64,000 nt of DNA from Verrucomicrobiaceae bacterium (lineage in GTDB: Bacteria; Verrucomicrobiota; Verrucomicrobiia; Verrucomicrobiales; Verrucomicrobiaceae). Positions within the stretch are counted from its first letter, which is position 1. The number at the start of each line of letters is the position of its first letter. The stretch spans positions 1 through 64,000 of the forward strand of contig CANGYJ010000006.1 in NCBI GenBank assembly GCA_947458455.1, written 5' to 3'. This document shows positions 53,901 through 62,134 of this stretch, piece after piece. A program made the translations under genes and the position numbers. The notes under the pieces are model-generated. The model was not told the DNA's origin, made no database searches, and saw only the letters and a list, made by a program, of their open reading frames with translations.

Positions 53901-54374
53901 ACCTACCTGGGCGACTGGATACGCGATCAAGACGCCGCAGCCAAGGCAGAAACCCCCGGAGCCGCCGAACGTCTCGGTGCCGCAAAGAAGCTCCAAGCCA
54001 AGCTCATCGCCATCCTGGAAGGCGAGGCCCCGCTGGATCTCTTCATCCGCTGGAAGCCCCTGCACCAGCAACCCCTCGGCTGGAACCCCGACCTCAACGA
54101 CGGCGTCCGCCTCAACATCCGCCCCTTCCTCCTGGCTGGAGATGTCGGAGCCAAAGGCGCAGGCCTGTTCCGCGCCAAGCCCGGCATTGATCCCAAACCC
54201 AAGCCCGACCGCGGCACCGAACCCCAGCGCCCGAAAGCCGACTACCCCTGGTTCTGGTGCGCCGAAGACCCCGGCACCGACCCCGCAGGTGGCAAAGCCT
54301 TCACCGGCCGCCGCTGGAACACCGCCCACTTCACCCTGGAGCGCAAACAAGCTGCCCGATCCAAGAACGCATGA
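50913..54374 (+). CDS. pglX: BREX adenine-specific DNA methyltransferase PglX (BrxX)
   Basis: PglX methylates N6 of adenine in a short non-palindromic site and marks host DNA. The 1153 residues hold motif I at about D303 (DPCMGSGHFVV, SAM binding) and motif IV at N507 (ATNVPYLGRN). The latter is NVPY rather than the textbook NPPY; this may be a subfamily trait. The second half should hold the target-recognition region. Bases of about 52430-53360, inside that half, drop to roughly 42-47% GC in sampled 60-base lines, against about 65% nearer the end. Its TGA overlaps the pglZ start by four bases (ATGA at 54371). Confidence 0.93.
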   Translation: MPAPLSTTHRNRLQTITSDARDEATRICRTALENLAVHEGDYRPHMTVDQRLLRNRLRARGKALGDLRDERSGRQDLKRLAEEAAYEHWHRLLFTRFLAENHLLITDAANGSVPVTLEECEELASELGAKDGFELACRFSSTTLPGVFRTDDPILELAFPANDRKKLRDLLDSIPQDVFTACDSLGWTYQFWQTKRKKEVNESGVKIGADELSPVTQLFTEDYMVDFLLDNTLGAWHAGKILAANPKLAETAQSEDELRQAVALPSCPWKYLRFIQGEDGNWTPAAGTFDGWPKTAAELKCLDPCMGSGHFVVAMFERLVALRLGEETLDEAAAVAAVIRDNLFGLEIDPRCTQIGAFNLALSAWRRVGYCTLPALNIACSGLAPNTSKDSWINLGAILAKDSPLLSARDLLGSQGEPMLLDARLATGMARLYNLFQKAPLLGSLINPRAGEDDLLIASFHELQPLLEKALAQETKDDTAHEMAVTARGLAKATEILAGQFTLVATNVPYLGRNKQGQELKDYCDRFHGNAKADLATSFVERCIDFCAADGCSALVTPQNWWFLGSYSKFRAPLLENCSLNCVLTLGEEAWQSFGDRGPVAALMVIQKSKPKPIHEMCGIDALPRKTIPEKIQEIAEGELRFLSQTGQYGNPDHRITIEKAISGSRLQNYAYSLNGMHGGDFPRFRLVFWEHASERPDWRFFQGTVDTQKAYGGRESIFYWPENGEIHRQNDKARVQGDQGWGKHGVVVSLMRSLDSTIYTGEFFDMACSPIIPNDPRHLPALWAFCASGEHSRKVREIEQRVMVTSGTMVKVPFDLAHWQKVAAEKYPDGLPKPFSSDPTQWLFNGHPAGADQPLHVAVARLLGYQWPRQTGSSFPDCPALGPDGLEPLADTDGIVCLPPLNREQPAATRLRALLTAALGSYNERDLIQKSGPKGKGSSKTSLEDWLRDDFFSQHCALFHSRPFLWHLWDGEKDGFHALVNYHKLDHANLKKLAYTYLGDWIRDQDAAAKAETPGAAERLGAAKKLQAKLIAILEGEAPLDLFIRWKPLHQQPLGWNPDLNDGVRLNIRPFLLAGDVGAKGAGLFRAKPGIDPKPKPDRGTEPQRPKADYPWFWCAEDPGTDPAGGKAFTGRRWNTAHFTLERKQAARSKNA

Positions 54375-56683
54375 CTGTCCTCGAACACATCGTCTCCTCC
54401 CTGCAAGCCGCCGCTGCCTACAACAAGCACGACAGCGCACCGCCCTCGGTCATCCTCTGGTCGGATGGTCAGCGGCTCTGGGAATCAGTGGCTAGTCGGA
54501 TTGGCGAGTGCCTGGAGCGCTTTTACATCCTCAACCCTGATGAAGTTGGCCCCAACTGCGGCCCCTCGACTTGGATTCGCTATCAACTGACCGCTGATGC
54601 CGAGGCCGGGAAGCAGGGTATCCCAGTCATTTATCTGCCCGGTATTTCGCGTCAGGCCTTCCGCTCTCCCATTGGTTTCCCTGAAGAGGCGCGGCATCTT
54701 TACGCACTGCAATTTCTCGGCCAATTCTGGACGCAGCTCAACGCCAAGGACTGGACCCCTGCCGCCCTCCTGAGTTCCGCCGATGGCGGCCTAGGCCTGG
54801 ATTTGGCGAAGGACAACGGAACCGTCCAAGCATTAGCAACGCAGTTGGCCAGCGTGCTGGAAAGTCCTGTCTCCATCTTCCAAGGTAAACGCCTGGAAGC
54901 GGCGGACTTCAACACGCTCTCGGTGACCGATCCCGCCGGGATGCTGCTGCGCTGGATGTGTGACCCAGAGAAGGTCAATGCAGACTGGCCCGCTGAGCGG
55001 ATGAGCGCGTTTCAGGAGATCTGTAAGCAGGAGTTTCACTTCAACCCGACTGCGGAAGGCAAGATCGGTGCTGCCGAAAAGCTGGTGGCTGGCGGCGGAG
55101 CCTGGGAAGCCGTCTGGGAGCGTTTCGAAGAGGCTCCTGCCACCTATCGAGGCGTGAGGGATGCTCTGGCGCTGGTCAAGCCGACCGATCTCTTTGGCTC
55201 CTCAAGCCCCCGTCTGCCGCAGACCAATCAAGAGGCGGAAAACCGTCTCCGCAAAGACCTGCTGGCGCTCGCAGACCAGCCGCAGCCGGAGGCTTTGAAC
55301 CGACTGATCAAGCTGGCGCACGAACACCGGCAGCGTGCCGCCTCGGTCTGGTCCCAGCTCGGTGAAGCGCCTCTGGCACAAGCTGCCGCCCGACTCGGGC
55401 GCATGGCCCAAGGCATCCAGCAAGGCCTGCCCGGCACTGACTGGGGGGGCATCGCCAAGGCTTACCTGACCGCCGGATGGCAGGTGGATGCGGAAGCGCG
55501 CCGCAGCTTCGCCGCCGTGCGCAACAAGGCCGACATGGAGGCCCTGACAGCCGCGCTCCACGCCGCCTATCTGCCCTGGATGGATCAACTGGCGATGCGA
55601 GTGGCCGCCTGGGCTCCTGATTACCCGAACGCCTCCCTCGCAACAGCACGCCAGCTTTCCGCTGTGCCTGGCACGGTGCATCTCTTTGTGGACGGTCTGC
55701 GTGCCGATGTGGCCCTTGAGCTTTCTGCCTTGCTGGAAGCCGCTGGTGAAACGCCTATGACGGAAATCGCTTGGTCACCGCTGCCCAGCGTCACCGCGAC
55801 TGCGAAACCCGGCTGGCTGCCTTTGGGCGCTCTGCTAAGCGGAGAGAAGCTCTCCGAGAAGTTCGAGCCACAAATCGCCGAAGACGGCAAGGCGCTGACA
55901 ACAGACGGATTCCGCACACGGATCAGCAAGCTCGGCTTTGTATGGTTCCCAGGCTCCGAGACGGGCGATCCCGCTGGTAGCGGATGGACGGAAACGGCGG
56001 ACTTCGACGCACGCGGCCATGACGAAGGAGCCAAGCTGGCCTGGCGCATCCAGGAAGAACTGCAAGTGGTGCGCCAGCGCATCAGTGAGCTGCTTCAAGC
56101 TGGCTGGAAGAAGGTGGTGGTGATCACGGATCATGGCTGGCTTTGGCTCCCAGGCAGTCTGCCCAAGACGGAACTGCCCACCCACCTCACCGCCTCCAAA
56201 TGGGGCCGCTGCGCCGTGCCACAACCCGGCGCTCAACATTCGCTTCCCACCGCTCCCTGGTTCTGGGCCAATCAACACCACGTCGTGCTCGCTCCCGGCG
56301 TGACGGCCTTCCGCAACGGCGTGGAGTATGCACACGGCGGCCTCACGCTCCAAGAGACGCTCACCCTGACGCTTACCATCGGACAATCCCACCAAGCCGG
56401 AGTTCCCGAAGTGGCAATCACCTCAACACGTTGGGTAGGCCTACGCCTCCATGTCGAACTGCACGGAGCATCATCGGAGTGTGCCATCGACATCCGATCC
56501 AAAGCCGCCGACGCTTCAACCTCGCTGCTCGAACCCAAGTTGGCAAAACCCATCGAAGGCACGGGAGGGAAAGCTTCTCTCGTCATTTCCAATGATGAAC
56601 ACACTGGCGCAGCAGCCACGCTGGTAATCCTTTACCGCGACGAAGTGGTCGCGAAATGTCCTGTCACCATCGGCGAAAACTAA
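54371..56683 (+). CDS. pglZ: BREX phosphatase-like protein PglZ
   Basis: PglZ has an alkaline-phosphatase-superfamily domain and is a defining BREX component; its exact enzymatic act in defence is unsettled, with nuclease activity reported for some members. The 770 residues include VHLFVDGLRADVALELSALLEAAGE (metal-site strand and helix), the downstream VTATAKPGWLPL and VVVITDHGWLWLPGSLPKTEL, typical of PglZ. The frame is open further upstream inside pglX. I chose the ATG at 54371, which overlaps the pglX stop by four bases and begins MTVLEHIVSSLQ. brxL follows 12 bases downstream. Confidence 0.92.
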   Translation: MTVLEHIVSSLQAAAAYNKHDSAPPSVILWSDGQRLWESVASRIGECLERFYILNPDEVGPNCGPSTWIRYQLTADAEAGKQGIPVIYLPGISRQAFRSPIGFPEEARHLYALQFLGQFWTQLNAKDWTPAALLSSADGGLGLDLAKDNGTVQALATQLASVLESPVSIFQGKRLEAADFNTLSVTDPAGMLLRWMCDPEKVNADWPAERMSAFQEICKQEFHFNPTAEGKIGAAEKLVAGGGAWEAVWERFEEAPATYRGVRDALALVKPTDLFGSSSPRLPQTNQEAENRLRKDLLALADQPQPEALNRLIKLAHEHRQRAASVWSQLGEAPLAQAAARLGRMAQGIQQGLPGTDWGGIAKAYLTAGWQVDAEARRSFAAVRNKADMEALTAALHAAYLPWMDQLAMRVAAWAPDYPNASLATARQLSAVPGTVHLFVDGLRADVALELSALLEAAGETPMTEIAWSPLPSVTATAKPGWLPLGALLSGEKLSEKFEPQIAEDGKALTTDGFRTRISKLGFVWFPGSETGDPAGSGWTETADFDARGHDEGAKLAWRIQEELQVVRQRISELLQAGWKKVVVITDHGWLWLPGSLPKTELPTHLTASKWGRCAVPQPGAQHSLPTAPWFWANQHHVVLAPGVTAFRNGVEYAHGGLTLQETLTLTLTIGQSHQAGVPEVAITSTRWVGLRLHVELHGASSECAIDIRSKAADASTSLLEPKLAKPIEGTGGKASLVISNDEHTGAAATLVILYRDEVVAKCPVTIGEN

Positions 56684-56695
56684 CCTGAACCTTTT

Positions 56696-58741
56696 ATGCA
56701 ACTCGACCAGATTGATCAACTCGCCGCCAAAGCCTTTGAAGGCTTCGTTGTCCGCAAGGACCTTGTCCGCCGCTTCAAGGGGCAGTATCCGGTGCCAACC
56801 TACGTGGGCGAGTTCCTCCTGGGCCGCTACTGCACCAGCACTGACGATGGCGAGATCAACGAGGGCCTGGAGATCGTGCAGCGGCAGCTCGAAAGCCGCA
56901 CGGTGCGTGCTGGTGAAGAAGAACTCTTCAAAGCACGCGCCAAGGACCAAGGCCGGGTCAAATTGATCGACATTGTCCGGGCACGTCTCGATGCCAAAAA
57001 TGACTGTTTTATGGCCGAACTACCCAGCCTCCGGCTCAACGATGTGCGGGTTCCAGAGTCGATGGTTCTTGAGCATGAGCGCATGCTGACTGGTGGATTC
57101 TACGCCGAGATCGAGCTGAGTTATGATCCCACCATTGCCGAGGAAAAGAATGGTAAGCCATTCGGCATTCAAAGCCTGCGCGAGATTCAACTCTCTCGCC
57201 GTGATGTTGTGGATACGCTGGCCAAGGGACGAGCATTTTTCTCCTTTGAGGAATGGAAGCACTTTCTTCTGCGTAGCGTCGGTCTTGAGCCATCCTCCAT
57301 CTCCGAACGCAATCAGGACGTAATGTTGCTGCGTATGGTTCCCTTTGTGGAGAACAACTACAACGCGGTGGAACTCGGACCTCGCGGAACCGGCAAGAGT
57401 CATCTTTACCAGCAAGTGTCCCCGTATGCACACCTAGTTTCGGGAGGCAAAGCCACCGTGGCCAAGATGTTCGTGAACAACGGTAATGGTCAGCGTGGTT
57501 TGGTCTGCCAATACGACGTGGTCTGCTTCGATGAAGTGTCCGGCATTTCCTTCGACCAGAAGGACGGCGTGAACATCATGAAGGGCTACATGGAGTCCGG
57601 TGAGTTCAGCCGTGGCAAGGAAAGCATCCGTGGCTACGGCGGTCTGGTGATGGTCGGGAACTTCGATGTCGATGTCTCCCACCAGCAACGCATCGGCCAT
57701 CTCTTCGGCCCTATGCCGCCGGAGATGCGCGATGACACCGCCTTCATGGACCGTATCCATTCCTACATCCCTGGGTGGGACATTCCGAAGGTGAACAAGG
57801 ACCAACTTACCAACCACCTCGGACTGGTCAGCGACTTCCTTTCCTCCTGCTGGAACCACCTGCGTGTCCAGTCACGCATCCAGAAGCTCCAGGGCCGGAT
57901 TCAATTTGGAGGAGCCTTGAGCGGTCGCGATACTAATGCCGTGCAAAAGACGATGAGCGGGCTTCTCAAGCTGATGTTCCCCGATCAGAATGCGGAGATT
58001 CCCGACGAGGGCATTGAGTGGGCCGCTAGGCTTGCTCTCGAATGTCGCCGTCGGGTGAAGGAACAGCAGAAGCGAATCGGCTCCGCCGAGTTCCGTAATA
58101 CCCACTTTAGCTACACGCTTTGCCATGATGGGGTTGAACAGTTTGTCTCGACACCGGAACTGCAAAGCGAAGATAGCATTGGTGAAGATCCTTTGCCGCC
58201 AGGACAAGCCTGGGTTATTTCCCCTGGAGGCATGGACGAGAATCCGGGACTCTATCGAGTGGAATGCAATCAAGGCCCTGGCTCTGGCGTCAAGATCCTC
58301 AACCAGCCACCACCACCACCGCTCAAAGAGAGCGTTCGCTGCGCCGAACAGAATCTCTACGCCCGAGCCAAGGAACTGGTCGGAGATCGTGACCCAAGGT
58401 CGCATGAATACACGCTGCAAGTCCGCGCCTTCGACCCAAGCAAGAGCGCCTCGGCTACAGGAGTCGGCATCTTGCTCGCGCTTTGCTCTGCCTTGCTGGA
58501 GAAGAACCTCAAAGGCGGCATGGCCATCGTCGGTGGCCTGAATCTCGGTGGTTCCTTGGAACCAGTTTACAATGCCGTCTCCGTGGTCGAATCCGCCGCT
58601 GACAAGGGGGCTAAAACCCTGCTTATGCCAGTCTCGACTCGGAAACAGCTATTCGAACTACCCGATGAAATTGCTACAAGGGTCGCCATCATCTTCTACG
58701 CCGATGCGAGAGACGCCTTGTTGAAGGCGCTCAATGAGTAA
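56696..58741 (+). CDS. brxL: BREX Lon-like AAA+ protein BrxL
   Basis: BrxL is an MCM-like AAA+ ring ATPase with a Lon-type C-terminal domain and is the phage-exclusion effector of type I BREX. The 681 residues contain Walker A at G228-H236 (GPRGTGKSH), Walker B VVCFDEVSG, the sensor-like MVGNFDVDV and the C-terminal SASATGVGILLALCSALL with GGLNLGGSLEPVYNAVSVVE. By eye the Lon nucleophile Ser region is kept, but the catalytic Lys (GGLKEKLLAA in Lon) is replaced, so protease activity is doubtful. It starts 12 bases after pglZ and is the last gene of the operon. Confidence 0.92.
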   Translation: MQLDQIDQLAAKAFEGFVVRKDLVRRFKGQYPVPTYVGEFLLGRYCTSTDDGEINEGLEIVQRQLESRTVRAGEEELFKARAKDQGRVKLIDIVRARLDAKNDCFMAELPSLRLNDVRVPESMVLEHERMLTGGFYAEIELSYDPTIAEEKNGKPFGIQSLREIQLSRRDVVDTLAKGRAFFSFEEWKHFLLRSVGLEPSSISERNQDVMLLRMVPFVENNYNAVELGPRGTGKSHLYQQVSPYAHLVSGGKATVAKMFVNNGNGQRGLVCQYDVVCFDEVSGISFDQKDGVNIMKGYMESGEFSRGKESIRGYGGLVMVGNFDVDVSHQQRIGHLFGPMPPEMRDDTAFMDRIHSYIPGWDIPKVNKDQLTNHLGLVSDFLSSCWNHLRVQSRIQKLQGRIQFGGALSGRDTNAVQKTMSGLLKLMFPDQNAEIPDEGIEWAARLALECRRRVKEQQKRIGSAEFRNTHFSYTLCHDGVEQFVSTPELQSEDSIGEDPLPPGQAWVISPGGMDENPGLYRVECNQGPGSGVKILNQPPPPPLKESVRCAEQNLYARAKELVGDRDPRSHEYTLQVRAFDPSKSASATGVGILLALCSALLEKNLKGGMAIVGGLNLGGSLEPVYNAVSVVESAADKGAKTLLMPVSTRKQLFELPDEIATRVAIIFYADARDALLKALNE

Positions 58742-58764
58742 CCGCAGACTTCGGTCAGCGCACG

Positions 58765-59847
58765 CTACCCGCCCTTCACCGCCGCATACTCCTTCGACAG
58801 GTCAATGCCCACGTCCGCACCGGGCATGACCTGCTGGAAGGCGGCATACATGTAGCTGACGATTTTCATCCCGCTGAAGGCACCGGGGAAGGCTTTTAAG
58901 GTGTGCTTTGGCGTCGGGTCTTTGAGGTCGAGGCCTTGTTGTCCGGCCATGGCGAGCTCCAGGGCGGCCTGCTTCAACTGCTCCGGGGTCATTTGGGCGA
59001 ACAGGGGAAGCGCCTCCTGCATGTACATCACGGCATCCATCCTGAGCATTTCCTGGCCGGTCTCGGTCTTGGGGCGAAGGCTGCGGCTGGTGAGGCGGTT
59101 GGTGCCTTGTTCGGCTTTATCGGCAAGGACATCGGGAGGATTCAGGCGCCGGCATTTCTGGAAGGCTGCGCCTGCCTCTTCCCATGACTCCAGCTTTTCA
59201 CAGACCTCCGCATAACCCAGCCATGCCACTGGATCATTTGGAGCGAGTTGCGTGGCCTTTTGGAGGCATTCCTTGGCCTCTGGCAGGCGTCCGGGCATGA
59301 GGCGAAGGGTTCCACCGAGGGCTCGCCAGATAAACGGATTCTGGGGCGCGATGGCGGACGTTTCCTCAAAGACCTCCACGGCTTCCTCATGTCGGCCTTG
59401 GCGTGCGAAGGTGAGGCCCAAGGTCGTTCTGGCGTCGATGTGGTCAGGATCGAGCTGGATGGCCTGATGAAGATGGACACGAGCTTCATCGAATTTGCCT
59501 TTGTCCGAGAGAGCGGCCCCGAGATTGAAGTGCAGGTGGGGATTTCCGGGTTCCAGCTTCTCCAGGATCTGGAGGAGTCGGATGCCTCTGCCGTAGTCGC
59601 CCGAGCGCAACAGTGTCACCGCACGCTCCACACTGCCTTCTGCCCTGCCTGTATCGGCCCAGGAGAGGGTGATGTTGTCGTCGGTGACCTTGATGGTGCC
59701 GTCGAGGCCAAAGGCCTGCAAATCCCCGGCAAGCATCTCTGAAACCGCTTTCTTGAACTCCTGCGTCCCTGGCTGCCTGGCATGAGGAGGCAGCCCTGAA
59801 ACATCAAGGGCATCGGCTGGAATGATGGCGGTGAAAGGTGCGGGCAT
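58765..59847 (-). CDS. TPR-repeat protein
   Basis: This is a 360-residue soluble protein with at least four tetratricopeptide units in the middle: YGRGIRLLQILEKLEPGNPH, AALSDKGKFDEARVHLHQAI, LTFARQGRHEEAVEVFEETS and EVCEKLESWEEAGAAFQKCR. The ends are non-TPR, with a C-terminal conserved-looking KAFPGAFSGMKIVSYMYAAF block. TPRs mediate protein contacts; the partner is unknown. It is on the opposite strand from BREX and converges with brxL, 23 bases between stops. It could be an accessory cargo gene or older chromosomal material. No signal peptide is visible. Confidence 0.82.
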   Translation of the reverse strand: MPAPFTAIIPADALDVSGLPPHARQPGTQEFKKAVSEMLAGDLQAFGLDGTIKVTDDNITLSWADTGRAEGSVERAVTLLRSGDYGRGIRLLQILEKLEPGNPHLHFNLGAALSDKGKFDEARVHLHQAIQLDPDHIDARTTLGLTFARQGRHEEAVEVFEETSAIAPQNPFIWRALGGTLRLMPGRLPEAKECLQKATQLAPNDPVAWLGYAEVCEKLESWEEAGAAFQKCRRLNPPDVLADKAEQGTNRLTSRSLRPKTETGQEMLRMDAVMYMQEALPLFAQMTPEQLKQAALELAMAGQQGLDLKDPTPKHTLKAFPGAFSGMKIVSYMYAAFQQVMPGADVGIDLSKEYAAVKGG

Positions 59848-59961
59848 CTGTAGAGGGCATTTCCTACAACACGGGCCGGACGAAAGCCATGAATTCGCCC
59901 GAGATTTTCGAGTTTTGGCAACGATGCTTGCGAAGGAGGCTGGCTATGGACACTCTCTCCA

Positions 59962-60294
59962 ATGCCTGTCTCCGATGCCCTTTTTCAGCCTGGTCGTGTG
60001 GTCGCCTCACCCGCGGCCCTCGATTTGCTGGCGCGTGGCGGGATTGATCCGGTGAAGCTGATCGACCGGCATGTGTCTGGGGACTTTGGTGAGGTGGGAC
60101 AGATGGGGCCTGGCTGCCTCAAAGACGATGGCAGCCATGAGCATTCCGACGGCCTGGCGCTCAACAGTCTGGCCGTGGTGAGCGGTGACGAACGCATCCT
60201 GAGCGTGTATCGCGTGACCGATGATGACCGTGTGTATATGGAAACCTCTGCCGACAGATCCTACACGACGATCTACCTGCCCGAGGAGTATTGA
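59962..60294 (+). CDS. Small conserved protein of plasmid/island type
   Basis: This is a 110-residue protein. Its first half has PGRVVASPAALDLLARGGID and LIDRHVSGDFGEVGQMGPGC. Its second half has ERILSVYRVTDDDRVYMETSADRSYTTIYLPEEY. This ending, SxYRxxxDRxxxxTxADRSxTTxxLPEEY, marks a family I know from plasmids and integrated elements of many bacteria, without established function. I include it as support for the mobile nature of the region. The TPR gene is divergent from it, with 114 bases between. Confidence 0.7.
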   Translation: MPVSDALFQPGRVVASPAALDLLARGGIDPVKLIDRHVSGDFGEVGQMGPGCLKDDGSHEHSDGLALNSLAVVSGDERILSVYRVTDDDRVYMETSADRSYTTIYLPEEY

Positions 60295-60608
60295 GCCATG
60301 CACGATCTCATGTGCGACCTTGATGAATGTCGATTGCTGATCGTTGAAGGGGGAGGGAGGCGGGCCTCCCGCATCGCTACGCCCGCCTGCATCGCTGTGT
60401 GAAGCACTGCGGGCTGGCGAAGCGTTGCGGGCGGGGACTGGAAGGAATCGGTGCGAAGAATCAGGCCTCCGGCGAAATCGGCGAACATGATGTTCATGGA
60501 AACAGTTCTTTGCGGCCTTCAAGCCCTCAGCGGGGTGGTTTCGGGGCGTTTGGAGAGGTTTTGGGGGTCTGGAACGCGATGTTTGGGGTCTGGAAAGGAC
60601 TCTTTGCC
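60295..60608. other. Gene-free stretch before the 22-bp array
   Basis: No gene is visible. The words GATGAATGTCGATTGCTGAT (60323-60342) and CGTTGAAGGGGG resemble 43489-43530 near purH. A GC-rich inverted region, GGCGGGCCTCCCGCATCG with CGCCCGCCTGCATCG, follows near 60360-60405. Downstream, TTTTGGGGGTCTGGAACGCG and TTTGGGGTCTGGAAAGGA (60562-60600) form a degenerate direct repeat that leads into the 22-bp array. Confidence 0.5.
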
Positions 60609-60872
60609 CTCAAAGAGCGGTGTGTTTGATGGCAAAGAGGGGTCTCTTTGAGGGCAAAGAGGGGTGTGTTCGATGGCAAAGAGGGGCCTCTTTGAGGGCA
60701 AAGAGGGGCCTCTTTGAGGGCAAAGAGCGGTCTCTTTGGGGGCAAAGAACGGTGTGTTCGATGGCAAAGAGCGGTCTCTTTGAGGGCCAAGAGCGGGGTG
60801 TTCGATGGCAAAGAGAGGTCTCTTTGAGGGCAAAGAGGAGTGTGTTCGATGGCCAAGAGCGCTGTCTTGAGG
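60609..60872. repeat. Tandem array of twelve 22-bp units, two alternating types, one self-complementary
   Basis: Twelve units of exactly 22 bases abut without spacers. Type A reads GGCAAAGAGNGGTCTCTTTG plus AG, and its CAAAGAG and CTCTTTG parts can pair as a 7-bp stem. Type B reads GGCAAAGAGNGGTGTGTTCG plus AT and cannot. In order the units run roughly B A B A A A B A B A B A', with the first and last units degenerate. It is not CRISPR because there are no unique spacers. The XRE-type regulator starts 118 bases after it, so a binding-site array for that or another protein is possible. Confidence 0.85.
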
Positions 60873-60990
60873 CGGCAGAGCCGCATTTTGTGATTGCCAA
60901 AAAAAGGGGTTTTCAGGTATCCTCCGAGTGATTGTTCACCGGAGGACACGATCACCGGGGGCGATCCATCCAACCACCTTTCTTCCCGCC

Positions 60991-61335
60991 ATGAGCAAGG
61001 CTACTCCTGACGAACTGGCACAATTGCGTGCCGAGGCGGAGCTGTATGAAAAGCTGCTCGGCCAGATGGTGAACCAGGAACGCAATGAGCAGGGGCTGAG
61101 CCAGGAGGAGTTTGGCGGCCAGTTCGGCCTCTCCCGAACGGAAATGCACTTTTTGGAGGCCGGAGAGACGGACATGAAGCTGAGCACCTTCATCGTCATC
61201 TGCCATGCCATGCAGCGCGGTATAGGCGAGGTGGCCGCGCATCTCGAACATCAGGTGGAGCACCCGGAGCATCGCGAACCGGAAAGGCCGCTGAAATCGC
61301 AGCGCGGAAAAAACACGAGACGTTCACCCCATTGA
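60991..61335 (+). CDS. XRE-family helix-turn-helix regulator
   Basis: This is a 114-residue protein. An N-terminal helix (DELAQLRAEAELYEKLLGQM) is followed by an HTH_3-type DNA-binding domain (RNEQGLSQEEFGGQFGLSRT then EMHFLEAGETDMKLSTFIVI) and a polar, His/Glu-rich tail (HLEHQVEHPEHREPERP). It probably binds DNA as a dimer and may regulate its own or neighbouring genes. The frame extends upstream to 60928, but the ATG at 60991 (MSKATPDEL) is the natural start. The hairpin array at 60609-60872 lies directly upstream. Confidence 0.8.
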   Translation: MSKATPDELAQLRAEAELYEKLLGQMVNQERNEQGLSQEEFGGQFGLSRTEMHFLEAGETDMKLSTFIVICHAMQRGIGEVAAHLEHQVEHPEHREPERPLKSQRGKNTRRSPH

Positions 61336-61504
61336 CGGTGATCCGCGAGGGCAGGTGTGGTTCGATAGCCGCCGAACCGACGATGCCGTCATGTCCCTGC
61401 ACTACGACTCCAGCCCACCGCTCCGCATGGATCAAGGGCTGCGTTTCGATGCCGCCGGGCCGGTGCCGCCACCCTACCAACCCATACCACGGAGGAACCG
61501 AACC

Positions 61505-62134
61505 ATGACCAAGTTTAAACTGGAACTCTTCAAGAAGAAACCGGCAGACAAACTGACGCTGGGAGCCACGCACATCGCGGCGATGACCGGCAACGCGAGC
61601 TACCCGCAGCCCACCCGCGTGCCGACGGATGCGCAGGTGCAGACGGCGCAGGACGATCTGGCGACGGCGCAATCGGACGTGGACAACGCGGAGATCGTCT
61701 GGCGGCAGAAGATTCAAGTCCGCGACCAGAAGGAAGCCGTGTGGGACACGGTGATCACCTCCCGCGCGAACAACTGCGAGGCGGTGACACCGAGCGATCT
61801 AGCGGCGCTGGCGAGCACGGGCTTCCCGCTGCGCAGTGCGGGTGCCCCCATCGGCCCGCTGCCTGCCCCCGGTGATCTGCGTGCCACGGCGACGGATAAC
61901 GAGGGCGTGATCGAGCTGCGCTGCAACACGGTGAAAGGCGCGAGCAGCTATGAGTGGGAGTGCAAGGTGCATGACAACGTGGCCGCTCCCTGGACGGCGA
62001 TCAAGACCAGCACGACGGCGAAGATCCTCGTGCCCGCGCTGACGCCCGGCACGCTCTACGCCTTCCGCGCCCGTGCCGTGGGCAGCGCCGGTCCCGGTGC
62101 CTGGAGCGATGAAGCCAGCGGCCGTGCGCCGTAA
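61505..62134 (+). CDS. Fibronectin type III domain protein
   Basis: This is a 209-residue protein. The N-terminal half is helical (FKLELFKKKPADKLTLGATH, AMTGNASYPQPTRVPTDAQV, then TAQDDLATAQSDVDNAEIVW). The C-terminal half is an FN3 domain (APGDLRATATDNEGVIELRC, SSYEWECKVHD, LTPGTLYAFRARAVGSAGPG). I know this architecture as a short family in Bacteroidetes and Verrucomicrobia. It has no clear signal peptide, and its role is unknown. The start is set by GGAGG at 61491-61495 ahead of the ATG at 61505. The frame stays open 150 bases upstream, and that part could be an extension. Confidence 0.78.
   Translation: MTKFKLELFKKKPADKLTLGATHIAAMTGNASYPQPTRVPTDAQVQTAQDDLATAQSDVDNAEIVWRQKIQVRDQKEAVWDTVITSRANNCEAVTPSDLAALASTGFPLRSAGAPIGPLPAPGDLRATATDNEGVIELRCNTVKGASSYEWECKVHDNVAAPWTAIKTSTTAKILVPALTPGTLYAFRARAVGSAGPGAWSDEASGRAP

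Noticed and set aside
60609-60872. CRISPR array
   Set aside because: Units abut directly and all are near-identical. There are no unique spacers and no cas genes.
60519-60973. Minus-strand ORFs of 96-148 residues made of repeated SLPSNTPLFALKE-type peptides
   Set aside because: They are translations of the 22-bp tandem array. A 22-base unit changes frame every copy and happens to lack stops; there is no start context or family likeness.
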